From contig NZ_VZZK01000001.1 in the NCBI RefSeq assembly GCF_008806385.1, positions 62,001 through 126,000 of the forward strand: a stretch of 64,000 bases of DNA, given 5' to 3'. Position 1 is the stretch's first letter. The number at the start of each line of letters is the position of its first letter. The DNA is from Methylobacterium soli. Its GTDB lineage: Bacteria; Pseudomonadota; Alphaproteobacteria; Rhizobiales; Beijerinckiaceae. The position numbers and the translations under genes are program-made. This document shows positions 35,170-43,908 of this stretch, piece by piece. A model generated the notes under the pieces. The model ran no database searches, was not told the origin of the DNA, and saw only the letters and a program-made list of their open reading frames with translations.

Positions 35170-37218
35170 TCAATAGACCTGCGCCGTGCCCGCGTTCTGC
35201 TTGGCCGTGCCGTCGCGCCGATGGGCCTCGGAGGTGTCGAGCGCGCGCTCCACCACCTTGGCGAGCCCGATCATGATCTTGTCGAGGACGTAATCCTTCG
35301 GCGTGTAGACGGCGGTCACGCCCATGTTCTTGAGGACCAACTCGTCCTCCTGCGAGATGATGCCGCCGACGACCACCGGAACGTGGTCGAGGCCGGCCTC
35401 GCGCAGCCTGGCCTTGACGTCGCGCACCAGCGGGACGTGCGAGCCGGACAGGATCGACAGGCCGACCACGTGGGCACCGGTCTCCTTCGCCTTGGCGACG
35501 ATCTCGGCCGGGGTCTGGCGGATGCCATCATAGGTGACGTCGAAGCCGACGTCGCGGGCCCGCAGGGCGATCTGCTCGGCGCCGTTCGAGTGGCCGTCGA
35601 GGCCGGGCTTGCCGACGACGAGCTTCGGGGTCTCGCCGAGGCGCTCGCCGAGATCCGCGATCAGGAGGCGCGCCTCCTCGGCGGCCCCGGAGGATACCGT
35701 CTCGAGGGTGACGCCGGTGGGCGCGCGGTACTCGCCGAAGACCTCGCGCAGGCGCGCGCCCCACTCGCCGGTGGTGACGCCGGCCTTCGCGGCGGCGATC
35801 GAGACCGGCATGATGTTGGCGCCCGAGCGCGCCGCCGCTTCGAGGTCGGCGAGCGCCGTCTCGACGGCGGCGCCGTCGCGCTTCGCGCGCCAGTCGCGGA
35901 TGCGCGCCTCGGCCTCCATCTCGACGGTCTCGGAGACCGTGAAGATCGCCCCCTCCCCCGCCGTCAGCGGCGAGGGCTCGCCGTTCTGCCACTTGTTGAC
36001 GCCGACCACGATCTGGTCGCCGGCCTCGATCGCCGAGATGCGCTTGGCGTTCGATTCGACGAGCGCCCGCTTCAGGGCCCCGGTCTCCACCGCCGCGACG
36101 GCGCCGCCGATGCCGCCGATGCGCTCCAGCTCCGCCCGGGTCTCGGCCTTCAGGGCCTCGACCTTGGCGTCGATCACCTTCGAGCCGTCGAAGATATCGT
36201 CGTATTCGAGCAGGTCCGTCTCGAAGGCGAGGATCTGCTGCATGCGCATCGACCATTGCTGGTCCCAGGGGCGCGGCAGGCCGAGCGCCTCGTTCCAGGC
36301 CGGCAGCTGAACGGCGCGGGCGCGGGCGCGCTTCGAGAGGGTCACGGCCAGCATCTCGATGAGGATGCGGTGGACGTTGTTCTCGGGCTGCTGCTCGGTG
36401 AGCCCGAGCGAGTTGACCTGGACGCCGTAGCGGAAGATCCGCTTCTTCGGGTCGGCGATGCCGTAGCGCTCCTGGGCGATCTCGTCCCAGAGTTCCGAGA
36501 AGGCCCGCATCTTGCAGATCTCGGTGACGAAGCGCAGGCCCGCATTCACGAAGAACGAGATCCGGCCGAACACGTCGGCGAAGCTCTCCTCATCGAAATT
36601 CGGGTCGTCCCGCACCGTGTCGAGCACTGCGATCGCGATGGCGAGGGCGTAGGAGAGCTCCTGCACCGGCGTCGCGCCCGCTTCCTGCAGATGGTAGGAG
36701 CAGACATTCATCGGGTTCCACTTCGGCACTTCCTTGGTCGTGAACAGGATCACGTCCTTGGTGAGCCGCAGCGAGGGCGCGGGCGGGAACACGTAGGTGC
36801 CGCGCGAGAGGTATTCCTTGATGATGTCGTTCTGGGTGGTGCCCTGGAGCGCCGCGAGCGGCGCGCCCTGCTCCTCGGCCACCGCGAGGTAGAGCGACAA
36901 CAGCCACGGTGCGGTGGCGTTGATCGTCATCGAGGTGTTCATCTGGACGAGCGGGATATCCTGGAACAGGGCCCGCATGTCGCCGAGATGCGCGATCGAG
37001 ACGCCGACCTTGCCGACCTCGCCCCGGGCGAGCTCGTGGTCCGGGTCGTAGCCGGTCTGGGTGGGAAGATCGAAGGCCACCGACAGCCCGGTCTGGCCCT
37101 TGGCGAGGTTGCCCCGGTAGAGCTTGTTCGATTCGGCCGCCGTCGAGTGTCCGGCATAGGTCCGGATGATCCACGGCTTGTCGCGCTTCGCCTCTGCGAC
37201 GCCTGCCTGCCCACCCAT
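35170..37218 (-). CDS. ecm: ethylmalonyl-CoA mutase
   Basis: B12-dependent mutase converting (2R)-ethylmalonyl-CoA to methylsuccinyl-CoA in the ethylmalonyl-CoA pathway, which regenerates glyoxylate for C1/C2 growth. About 682 residues in one chain: a TIM barrel (PWIIRTYAGHSTAAESN; FDLPTQTGYDPDHELARGEVGKVGV) and a C-terminal cobalamin domain with D-x-H-x-x-G (LDGHSNG) and the SILSGSHVPLV stretch. It is shorter than methylmalonyl-CoA mutase, and pairing with ccr favours Ecm. Start: ATG ending at 37218, behind GGAG at 9 nt; longer frame unsupported. Called meaA in older literature. Confidence 0.96.
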   Translation of the reverse strand: MGGQAGVAEAKRDKPWIIRTYAGHSTAAESNKLYRGNLAKGQTGLSVAFDLPTQTGYDPDHELARGEVGKVGVSIAHLGDMRALFQDIPLVQMNTSMTINATAPWLLSLYLAVAEEQGAPLAALQGTTQNDIIKEYLSRGTYVFPPAPSLRLTKDVILFTTKEVPKWNPMNVCSYHLQEAGATPVQELSYALAIAIAVLDTVRDDPNFDEESFADVFGRISFFVNAGLRFVTEICKMRAFSELWDEIAQERYGIADPKKRIFRYGVQVNSLGLTEQQPENNVHRILIEMLAVTLSKRARARAVQLPAWNEALGLPRPWDQQWSMRMQQILAFETDLLEYDDIFDGSKVIDAKVEALKAETRAELERIGGIGGAVAAVETGALKRALVESNAKRISAIEAGDQIVVGVNKWQNGEPSPLTAGEGAIFTVSETVEMEAEARIRDWRAKRDGAAVETALADLEAAARSGANIMPVSIAAAKAGVTTGEWGARLREVFGEYRAPTGVTLETVSSGAAEEARLLIADLGERLGETPKLVVGKPGLDGHSNGAEQIALRARDVGFDVTYDGIRQTPAEIVAKAKETGAHVVGLSILSGSHVPLVRDVKARLREAGLDHVPVVVGGIISQEDELVLKNMGVTAVYTPKDYVLDKIMIGLAKVVERALDTSEAHRRDGTAKQNAGTAQVY

Positions 37219-37430
37219 CCGACCGAACTCCGCTTCCCTGAGACCGTGCCACGGCATACGCGTGCCGGAGCTTGCTGCCAACGTAGCCGAGGCGGCTGCC
37301 CGCGTCACCCGGCCCGAAGGTCGGAGGAGCCGGCGCCACAATGGAACATCTCCACGCATCGCCGGAGGGCGAAACGCGCGGATCGTGCATGATTTGTTCA
37401 GGGGTTCGGCCGCGCCCCGACCGGAATTTT

Positions 37431-37448
37431 TGCAACCGCACGGTTGTA
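37431..37448. promoter_or_regulatory. operator-like palindrome in the ecm-ccr region
   Basis: TGCAACCG-CA-CGGTTGTA: arms of 8 bp with one mismatch, spacer of 2. It lies 213 nt upstream of ecm and 229 nt upstream of ccr. In M. extorquens the TetR-type regulator CcrR activates ccr through a palindrome; I cannot confirm that this is the same sequence. Confidence 0.5.
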
Positions 37449-37617
37449 TCGGTGGCGAGGATTCCGGGGCGCCGGGCGAGACCCGGCCGCCCGCGCGCAG
37501 GTCGATCCCGCCTCCGGCCGGGCGGCGCGAAAGCTTTATTTTGAATACAGTAGACCTCGTCGTGAGCCGGCGTTCCTTTTCGGTGGAAACCGCGCAGGCA
37601 CTAGCCTTTTGTGGCAC

Positions 37618-37646
37618 TTGGAGCGCCCTGTCATCGTCGCTATAGG
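37618..37646 (+). promoter_or_regulatory. candidate ccr promoter
   Basis: TTGGAG (37618-37623), 17-nt spacer, TATAGG (37641-37646); four of six matches in each box. Would start transcription about 24 nt before the ccr ATG. Confidence 0.4.
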
Positions 37647-37676
37647 GGCGCAACGACAGTGTCAGGGAGAGGTCAC

Positions 37677-38960
37677 ATGGCTGCGAGTGCGGCGGTTCAA
37701 TCGGCCGAGGGCAAGGACCTCTACGAGATGGGCGAGATTCCGCCCCTCGGTTACGTGCCGGCGAAGATGTATGCCTGGGCGATCCGGCGCGAGCGCCACG
37801 GCCCGCCGGAGCAATCGCACCAGCTCGAAGTGCTGCCCACCTGGTCGATCGCCGACGACGAGGTCCTGGTCTACGTCATGGCCGCGGGCGTGAACTACAA
37901 CGGCGTCTGGGCCGGCCTCGGCGAGCCGATCTCGCCCTTCGACGTCCACAAGGGCGAGTATCACATCGCGGGCTCGGACGCCTCCGGCATCGTCTGGGCG
38001 GTCGGCGCCAAGGTGAAGCGCTGGAAGGTCGGCGACGAGGTCATCGTCCACTGCAACCAGGATGACGGCGACGACGAGGAGTGCAACGGCGGCGACCCGA
38101 TGTTCTCGCCCACCCAGCGCATCTGGGGCTACGAGACGCCGGACGGCTCCTTCGCGCAATTCTGCCGAGTGCAGTCCCGCCAGCTGATGACGCGCCCCAA
38201 GCACCTGACCTGGGAAGAGGCGGCCTGCTACACGCTGACCCTGGCCACCGCCTACCGGATGCTCTTCGGCCACGCGCCGCACACCGTCCGGCCGGGCCAG
38301 AACGTCCTGATCTGGGGGGCGAGCGGCGGTCTCGGCGTGTTCGGCGTCCAGCTCTGCGCGGCCTCCGGCGCCAACGCGATCGCGGTGATCTCGGACGAGT
38401 CGAAGCGCGATTACGTCATGAGTCTCGGCGCCAAGGGCGTGATCAACCGCAAGGATTTCAATTGCTGGGGGCAGTTGCCCAAGGTCAACTCGCCGGAATT
38501 CCACGCCTGGACCAAGGAAGCCCGCAAGTTCGGCAAGGCGATCTGGGACATCACCGGCAAGGGCAACGACGTCGACATCGTGTTCGAGCACCCCGGTGAG
38601 CAGACCTTCCCGGTCTCGGCGCTCGTCGTGAAGCGCGGCGGCATGGTGGTGTTCTGCGCCGGCACGACCGGCTTCAACATCACCTTCGACGCGCGCTACG
38701 TCTGGATGCGCCAGAAGCGCATCCAGGGCTCGCACTTCGCCCATCTCAAGCAAGCCTCGGCCGCCAATCAGTTCGTGCTCGATCAGCGCGTCGATCCGTG
38801 CATGAGCGAGGTCTTCCCCTGGGACAAGATCCCCCAGGCTCACACCAAGATGTGGAAGAACCAGCACCCGCCCGGCAACATGGCCTGCCTCGTGAACGCG
38901 CCGCGCGCCGGCCTTCGCACGGTCGAGGACGTGATCGAGGCCGGTCCGCTCAAGCGCTGA
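37677..38960 (+). CDS. ccr: crotonyl-CoA carboxylase/reductase
   Basis: Reductively carboxylates crotonyl-CoA with NADPH and CO2 to (2S)-ethylmalonyl-CoA, the committed step of the ethylmalonyl-CoA pathway. 427 residues, MDR fold. Visible features: MAAGVNYNGVWAG (active-site Asn near 75), NADPH-binding WGASGGLGVFGVQ (213-225), and QGSHFAHLKQA (His353/356) near the CO2 site. The Ccr-specific insert HCNQDDGDDEECNGGDPMFS is present, separating it from ordinary quinone reductases. Strong AGGGAGAGG ribosome site before ATG 37677. Divergent from ecm. Confidence 0.98.
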   Translation: MAASAAVQSAEGKDLYEMGEIPPLGYVPAKMYAWAIRRERHGPPEQSHQLEVLPTWSIADDEVLVYVMAAGVNYNGVWAGLGEPISPFDVHKGEYHIAGSDASGIVWAVGAKVKRWKVGDEVIVHCNQDDGDDEECNGGDPMFSPTQRIWGYETPDGSFAQFCRVQSRQLMTRPKHLTWEEAACYTLTLATAYRMLFGHAPHTVRPGQNVLIWGASGGLGVFGVQLCAASGANAIAVISDESKRDYVMSLGAKGVINRKDFNCWGQLPKVNSPEFHAWTKEARKFGKAIWDITGKGNDVDIVFEHPGEQTFPVSALVVKRGGMVVFCAGTTGFNITFDARYVWMRQKRIQGSHFAHLKQASAANQFVLDQRVDPCMSEVFPWDKIPQAHTKMWKNQHPPGNMACLVNAPRAGLRTVEDVIEAGPLKR

Positions 38961-39044
38961 GCCGATACCGACCCTTCGCGATGCCTCCTGCGGCCCCTCG
39001 CCCTCACGGTGGGGGGCCGCAACGCATTCCGGGTCCGCGCCGCC

Positions 39045-39227
39045 TCAGCGGCCGCGTGGCGGGTCCTGCGGCAGGTGGCGTCCGTAGGTCTCGGCCTTTT
39101 CCTCGCGCTCCTTGATCAGATCGGCATAGGCCTGACGCATCTCGGGCGAGACCGAGACATGGCGCGCCTTGGTGGGTTTGCGCTTCGGCGCCTTCTTGAA
39201 GGTGTTGTTGACGTCGCTCATCGCCAT
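39045..39227 (-). CDS. 60-residue basic protein of unknown function
   Basis: Starts MAMSDVNNTFKKAPKRKPTKA and continues with VSPEMRQAYADLIKEREEKAETYGR; basic N-terminus then an amphipathic charged helix. ATG ending at 39227 (or the in-frame ATG ending at 39221) follows GGGATGGGGG. No known domain recognised. Longer upstream codons have no coding character. Confidence 0.6.
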   Translation of the reverse strand: MAMSDVNNTFKKAPKRKPTKARHVSVSPEMRQAYADLIKEREEKAETYGRHLPQDPPRGR

Positions 39228-39394
39228 CCCCCATCCCAGGATCCCAGCTTCGGCCTCACTATAGGTCGGGGCCGAGACATTCGCGAGACACTTCGGTTCG
39301 GGGTCGCCCGAGCCTTTCGGCGATCGGCCACGGCTGGTAGAAGCCGCCCAGGATCCCGCCGGCTCTCGCAGCCGGCCCTCATACGGCGGCGGCA

Positions 39395-39997
39395 ATGGAC
39401 AAGTTTACAACTCTGGAGGGCGTCGCGGCGCCCATGCGGATCATCAATGTCGACACCGACCGGATCATCCCGAAGCAATATCTAAAAACCATCAAGCGCA
39501 CGGGCCTCGGCCAGGGCCTGTTCTCGGAGATGCGTTACAACGACGATGGCTCCGAGAATCCGGACTTCGTCCTCAACAAACCCGCCTATCGACAAGCCAA
39601 GATTCTCGTCGTGGGCGACAATTTCGGCTGCGGCTCGTCGCGCGAACACGCGCCCTGGGCGCTCGCCGACTTCGGCATCCGCTGCGTCATCTCCACGAGC
39701 TTCGCCGACATCTTCTTCAACAACTGCGGCAAGAACGGAATCCTGGCGATCGTGGTCTCGCCGGAGGATCTCGAGAAGCTGTTCCAGGATGCGGAGCGGG
39801 GTGCCAATGCGACGCTGTCGATCGACCTGGCGGGTCAGACCATCAAGGGTCCGGACGGCGGCACGCTGCATTTCGAGATCGATTCCGGCCGCAAGCACAA
39901 CCTGCTGAACGGTCTCGACGAGATCGGCCTCACCCTCGAGCGCGCAACCGCGATCGATTCCTACGAGGCGAAGCTCGCGGCGCGCGGCTGGGCCTGA
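39395..39997 (+). CDS. leuD: 3-isopropylmalate dehydratase small subunit LeuD
   Basis: Swivelling domain subunit of isopropylmalate isomerase in leucine synthesis. 200 residues with [14 protein letters not shown], the [17 protein letters not shown] signature, [10 protein letters not shown] and a normal C-terminus ([14 protein letters not shown]). leuC is not adjacent, as is usual where the subunits are unlinked. Ribosome site is weak (GGCGGC). Confidence 0.98.
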   Translation: MDKFTTLEGVAAPMRIINVDTDRIIPKQYLKTIKRTGLGQGLFSEMRYNDDGSENPDFVLNKPAYRQAKILVVGDNFGCGSSREHAPWALADFGIRCVISTSFADIFFNNCGKNGILAIVVSPEDLEKLFQDAERGANATLSIDLAGQTIKGPDGGTLHFEIDSGRKHNLLNGLDEIGLTLERATAIDSYEAKLAARGWA

Positions 39998-40080
39998 CCG
40001 CTCCGGGTCGGACACGGTTCGTTTACCATCAGGGCGCCTTAAAGGGAGAGCATCGTTCGAAACTCCCTGGAGACGCCCCG

Positions 40081-41280
40081 ATGACGTCGCGCATGAAGAC
40101 CCCCCTTCTCTGCCTGGCGAGCCTCGCGGCCGGTCTCGCGACCACGGGGGCAGCGCGCGCCGATTTCCAATCCTGCCTCTCCGGCATTCAGGCGCAGGCG
40201 GCCTCCGCCGGCGTCTCGGCGCAGACCTTCCGGACAGCCACAAGTGGCATAATCTACGACGACAAGGTCATCGAACTCTCCCAGGCCCAGCCCGAGTTCA
40301 AGACACCGATCTGGGATTACATGGCGGCCCTCGTCGACGACGAGCGCGTCGATGACGGCAAGGCCGCGATGCGGCAGCATGGCCAAGCATTGGCGGCCGC
40401 CGAAGCGAAATACGGCGTCGACCGCTACACCATCGCGGCGGTCTGGGGCGTCGAGTCGAATTTCGGCAAGAATCTCGGCAAGATGCCGCTGGTTCAGTCG
40501 CTCGCCACCCTCGCCTGCTCGAGCAACAGGCGGCGAGATTTCTTCCGTGGTGAGCTGATTGCGACCCTCAAGATCATCGAGCGCGGCGATATCGATCCGT
40601 CGCGCCTCTACGGTTCCTGGGCGGGGGCTTTCGGGCAGACTCAGTTCATGCCGACGACCTACCAACGCCTCGCCGTCGATCTCGACGGGGATGGCCGCCG
40701 CGACGTGGTCGATTCGGCCGCCGATGCCGTCGGCTCCACGGCGAATTTTCTCCGTGCGGCGAAGTGGTCCAACGGCTATGGCTGGGGCTATGAGGTACGT
40801 GTACCGAGGGGGTTCAACACCTCCGCGGCCGGGCGCCGCAACAAAAGGCCGGTCTCGCACTGGGCCTCGCTCGGCGTGACCCGGATGGACGGCCGCCCTC
40901 TTACCGGTGACGGCCCGGTCGGGATCATGGTCCCGGCAGGCGTGGACGGCCCGTCCTTCCTCGTGACGAAGAATTTCGACGCGATCTATTCCTACAATGC
41001 GGCCGAGTCTTACGGCCTCGCCATCGCGGTCCTCTCCGACAGGCTGCGCGGACGACCGGGTGTGCAGGCCGATTGGCCGACCGATGATCCGCCGCTGTCG
41101 CGCGCCCAGCGACGCGACCTGCAGAGCCGTTTGGCCGCCCGCGGCTACGATGTCGGCGAGCCGGACGGCAAGGTCGGTGCCAAGACCCGCGAAGCCATCA
41201 AGGATGTCGAGGCCAAGCTCGGGATGCCGCAGACCGGCCGGCCCGGGGCGAAGGTGCTCGAGGCCCTGCGACGCGGCTGA
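40081..41280 (+). CDS. lytic murein transglycosylase, MltB family with PG-binding domain
   Basis: Periplasmic enzyme cleaving the glycan strands of peptidoglycan. 399 residues: signal peptide (about 1-27), SLT_2/MltB domain with the catalytic Glu in AAVWGVESNFG (Glu125), SWAGAFGQTQFMPTTY and DLDGDGRRDV, and a C-terminal PG_binding_1 repeat (LQSRLAARGYDVGEPDGKVGAKTREAI) from about residue 340. No lipobox, so soluble in the periplasm. Confidence 0.95.
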   Translation: MTSRMKTPLLCLASLAAGLATTGAARADFQSCLSGIQAQAASAGVSAQTFRTATSGIIYDDKVIELSQAQPEFKTPIWDYMAALVDDERVDDGKAAMRQHGQALAAAEAKYGVDRYTIAAVWGVESNFGKNLGKMPLVQSLATLACSSNRRRDFFRGELIATLKIIERGDIDPSRLYGSWAGAFGQTQFMPTTYQRLAVDLDGDGRRDVVDSAADAVGSTANFLRAAKWSNGYGWGYEVRVPRGFNTSAAGRRNKRPVSHWASLGVTRMDGRPLTGDGPVGIMVPAGVDGPSFLVTKNFDAIYSYNAAESYGLAIAVLSDRLRGRPGVQADWPTDDPPLSRAQRRDLQSRLAARGYDVGEPDGKVGAKTREAIKDVEAKLGMPQTGRPGAKVLEALRRG

Positions 41281-41410
41281 GCCGGCGCGTTATCCATCGG
41301 CTGACGCGGAGAAGCCCTGCTCTCGTGAGGTCAGGCATGCTCGGCCGCGATGGACCTTTGAGACGTGATTTGATGGCTCGTGCCGGACCGGCTATCGGCT
41401 GGCGAGGCCT

Positions 41411-41464
41411 CGCCGCCTGATCTCGTCCGGTTCGCCCTTCGAGTCCGCGTATGGCTACGCGCGC
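41411..41464 (+). pseudogene. out-of-frame N-terminal remnant of the RidA-family gene
   Basis: In the frame two bases off from the downstream RidA frame, this stretch reads RRLISSGSPFESAYGYAR, the expected first beta strand of this RidA subgroup, and then runs out of homology exactly at an alternating CG tract (41458-41465). Restoring two bases there would join it to AVVQDGF. No ATG, GTG or TTG start lies in this frame after the stop at 41366-41368. Confidence 0.65.
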
Positions 41465-41786
41465 GGTCGTTCAAGACGGCTTCGTGTTCGTCGCCGGCAC
41501 CACCGGCTACGATGACGCCAGCATGGTCATGCCCGCCTCAGTGGAAGCGCAGACGGAAGCTTGCTGGCGCACCATCGGATCGGTTCTCTCCGAGTCCGGA
41601 ACATCCCTCGCGTGTATCGTCCGCGCGACCTATTACGTGACCGATCGCGAGGATGCCGAGGTCGTGCTCCGCGTCTGCGGACGCGTCCTGGCCACGATAA
41701 AACCCGCAGCGACGCTTCTCGTCGTTGCGGGTCTGCTTCGTCCCGAGATGAAGGTCGAGATCGAGGTGACGGCCGCGCTGCCGTGA
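41451..41786 (+). CDS. RidA (YjgF/UK114) family protein, 5' end probably frameshifted
   Basis: RidA proteins are small trimeric enamine/imine deaminases. From ATG 41451 the 111 residues contain VFVAGTTGYD, TIGSVLSESGTSLACIVRATYYVTD and the terminal RPEMKVEIEVTA signature with the conserved Arg and Glu. The N-terminal strand is missing from this frame; it is encoded just upstream in another frame (see 41411-41464). Either a real -2 frameshift has truncated the gene, or the sequence is two bases short at the CG tract. Confidence 0.8.
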   Translation: MATRAVVQDGFVFVAGTTGYDDASMVMPASVEAQTEACWRTIGSVLSESGTSLACIVRATYYVTDREDAEVVLRVCGRVLATIKPAATLLVVAGLLRPEMKVEIEVTAALP

Positions 41787-41805
41787 GGTGCGCGGCGCGT
41801 GCGCC

Positions 41806-42225
41806 TTACTCGGCGGCGGCGGGCGCCTTGGCGGGGGCCTTCGCGGCAGCCTTGGCGGCCTTCTCGCTCCCGCGCTCGGCGCGCTCGACGATGCGGGCCG
41901 ACTTACCGCGACGGTCGCGCAGGTAGTAGAGCTTGGCGCGACGGACCTTGCCGCGGCGGACCACCTTGATCGAGTCGATCAGCGGGCCGTAGACCGGAAA
42001 CACGCGCTCCACGCCTTCGCCATAGGAGATCTTGCGAACCGTGAAGCTCTCGTTGATGCCGGCACCCGAGCGGGCGATGCAGACGCCCTCGTAGGCCTGG
42101 ACGCGGCTGCGCTCGCCTTCCTTCACCTTCACGTTCACGATCAGCGTGTCGCCGGGCTCGAAATCGGGAATGGTCTTGTTGAGCTGGGCAATCTGCTCCT
42201 GCTCGAGCTGCTGGATGATGTTCAT
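41806..42225 (-). CDS. rplS: 50S ribosomal protein L19
   Basis: 139 residues with the L19 core ([80 protein letters not shown]). The last 25 residues are an Ala/Lys/Pro tail seen in many alphaproteobacterial L19s. The usual trmD/rimM/rpsP partners are not in the window downstream. Confidence 0.98.
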   Translation of the reverse strand: MNIIQQLEQEQIAQLNKTIPDFEPGDTLIVNVKVKEGERSRVQAYEGVCIARSGAGINESFTVRKISYGEGVERVFPVYGPLIDSIKVVRRGKVRRAKLYYLRDRRGKSARIVERAERGSEKAAKAAAKAPAKAPAAAE

Positions 42226-42499
42226 AGCAATACTCCGGCCGTTGCGCCCGCGCCCCGGTTCGGGACTTCGAGCGTCAGGATTTCGGCATCCTGTTGTGAG
42301 TTGGCGCAGCCGTTACACCAACCGCTGCGGGTTGTCGATGCAATTCGGATGGGAAACCGGCTGACGCCGCTGAGGCGGCCAGCTTGCGACAGTTGAGAAA
42401 TGTCGGGCGGCGGTCCACATGGAAGGGGGCGCCCGCGCGGGCGAGCGCCGTTCCCGGCCGGCCTTGAACCGGCGCAGAGGACGAGGATCATAGACAGCC
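42226..42499. other. intergenic region between rplS and nfuA (divergent)
   Basis: 274 bp. It must hold the rplS and nfuA promoters, but I could not single out convincing boxes or a ribosomal leader structure. Confidence 0.4.
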
Positions 42500-43069
42500 A
42501 TGTTCATCCAAACCGAAGCCACGCCGAACCCAGCCACCCTGAAGTTCCTGCCCGGCCGGGTGGTTATGCCCGAATCGACCTTCGAGGCCCGCGATGCGGA
42601 GACAGCCGAGCGATCGCCGTTAGCGAGCCGGCTCTTCGATGTTCCCGGTGTGGCCGGTGTCTATTTCGGCCACGATTTCATCTCGGTCACGAAGGCCGAG
42701 GACGGAAACGAATGGCCGCAGGTGAAGCCCGCGATCCTCGGTGCGATCATGGAGCATTTCCAATCCGGCGCACCGGTTCTGAACGAGGGCGCGGCCCTGG
42801 CCGGCCAAAGCGAAGCCGACGAGTTCTACGACGAATCGGATGCCGACACGGTCGCGACCATCAAGGATCTGCTGGAAACCCGAGTTCGTCCGGCTGTCGC
42901 CAGCGATGGTGGCGACATCACCTTCCGGGGCTACAAGGAGGGCGTGGTGTTCCTGGAGATGAAGGGCGCCTGTTCCGGCTGCCCATCTTCCACCGCGACG
43001 CTTCGGCATGGAGTGCAGAACCTGTTCCGGCACTTCCTGCCGGAGGTGCGCGAGGTGCAAGCCGTCTGA
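42500..43069 (+). CDS. NifU-type Fe-S cluster scaffold/carrier protein (Nfu)
   Basis: 189 residues: an N-terminal Nfu_N domain (MFIQTEATPNPATLKFLPG) and a C-terminal NifU domain with the cluster-binding Cys158-x2-Cys161 (KGACSGCPSS). Carries Fe-S clusters to client proteins such as radical SAM enzymes; several are in this window (bioB, miaB). Followed by a strong terminator. Confidence 0.95.
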   Translation: MFIQTEATPNPATLKFLPGRVVMPESTFEARDAETAERSPLASRLFDVPGVAGVYFGHDFISVTKAEDGNEWPQVKPAILGAIMEHFQSGAPVLNEGAALAGQSEADEFYDESDADTVATIKDLLETRVRPAVASDGGDITFRGYKEGVVFLEMKGACSGCPSSTATLRHGVQNLFRHFLPEVREVQAV

Positions 43070-43116
43070 GCGCGACGCAGCCGCGCAACAGGTCCGAGCG
43101 TTCTGTCGGCACGAAG

Positions 43117-43146
43117 GCCGCTCCGCCCTGACGGAGCGGCTTTTTT
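43117..43146 (+). terminator. intrinsic terminator after the Nfu gene
   Basis: GCCGCTCCG-6 nt loop-CGGAGCGGC followed directly by six T residues (43141-43146). A textbook Rho-independent terminator, 48 nt after the stop codon. Confidence 0.92.
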
Positions 43147-43227
43147 GCCGTAACGTTCGGCAGCGCTTCGGCGCGTGTTTCCATTAAGAAGACCGGTCGG
43201 TCTCCGCCGGCTGCATCTGGAGTGAGC

Positions 43228-43908
43228 GTGCGTATCCTCGCCATCGACACGGCACTCGACGCCTGCGCTGCCTGCGTGGCGACGGACGCGTCGGACGATC
43301 TTCTCGCGCAGGAGAGCATGGTGCTCGCCCGCGGGCATGCGGAGGCACTTCTACCCTTGGTTGAGCGCGTGATCTCGCGGATCGAGGGAGGCTTCGAGAG
43401 CCTCGACCGCGTCGCCGTCACGGTCGGGCCCGGCAGCTACACGGGACTTCGCGTCGGCCTCTCCGCGGCTCGCGCCATCGGTCTGGCCACAGGCGTGCCG
43501 GTCGTCGGCGTCACCACCCTCTCGGCCCTGCTCGCCCCGCTTCTAGCGCTGAATGGTGATGGTTTGATCGCGGCCGCGATCGATGCGCGCCACGGTGCCG
43601 TGTACCTTCAGGCCATGAGCGTCGGCGAGGGCATCGTGGTCCCTCCGAGCCTCCTTAAGCTTGACGAGGCCGTCGAGCGGCTGGGCGCGGGGCCCTTGAC
43701 CCTGATTGGTTCTGGCGCTCCGGCGCTCGCTGCGGCCGCCAAGTCCCGAGGCGTCGAGGCTGAGGTCGCCGGCACCGGGGCACCGGAGATCGCCTGGGTC
43801 GCATCGCTCGGAATCGTCGCCGATCCGGCGCAAGCGATGGCGCGCCCGCTTTATCTGCGCGGGCCGGATGCGCAGCCGCAGGATCATGCGAGGCTCGCCC
43901 GCCAATGA
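43228..43908 (+). CDS. tsaB: tRNA threonylcarbamoyladenosine biosynthesis protein TsaB
   Basis: Partner of TsaD and TsaE for t6A37 formation on ANN-decoding tRNAs. About 226 residues with ILAIDTA, ARGHAEALLPLVERV, the signature GPGSYTGLRVGLSAARAIGL and DARHGAVY. GGAG at 43219-43222 fits the GTG at 43228 (MRILAIDT); the GTG at 43222 is a longer alternative. Overlaps rimI by 4 nt. Confidence 0.94.
   Translation: MRILAIDTALDACAACVATDASDDLLAQESMVLARGHAEALLPLVERVISRIEGGFESLDRVAVTVGPGSYTGLRVGLSAARAIGLATGVPVVGVTTLSALLAPLLALNGDGLIAAAIDARHGAVYLQAMSVGEGIVVPPSLLKLDEAVERLGAGPLTLIGSGAPALAAAAKSRGVEAEVAGTGAPEIAWVASLGIVADPAQAMARPLYLRGPDAQPQDHARLARQ

Larger units (their letters stand above)
37219..37676. promoter_or_regulatory. 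ecm-ccr divergent regulatory region
   Basis: 458 bp between two genes of the same pathway. It holds an 18-bp near-perfect palindrome at 37431-37448, an AT-rich patch at 37535-37550 and a candidate ccr promoter at 37618-37646. No open frame in it looks coding. Confidence 0.7.

Noticed and set aside
35017..37392. 791-codon open frame antisense to ecm
   Set aside because: ecm is unmistakable, and the antisense product has no recognisable domain.
37614..37630. TGGCAC resembling a sigma-54 -24 box upstream of ccr
   Set aside because: The -12 TTGC element is absent at the required spacing.
35076..37676. Cobalamin riboswitch near the B12-dependent ecm gene
   Set aside because: No B12-box-like sequence seen in the ecm upstream region.
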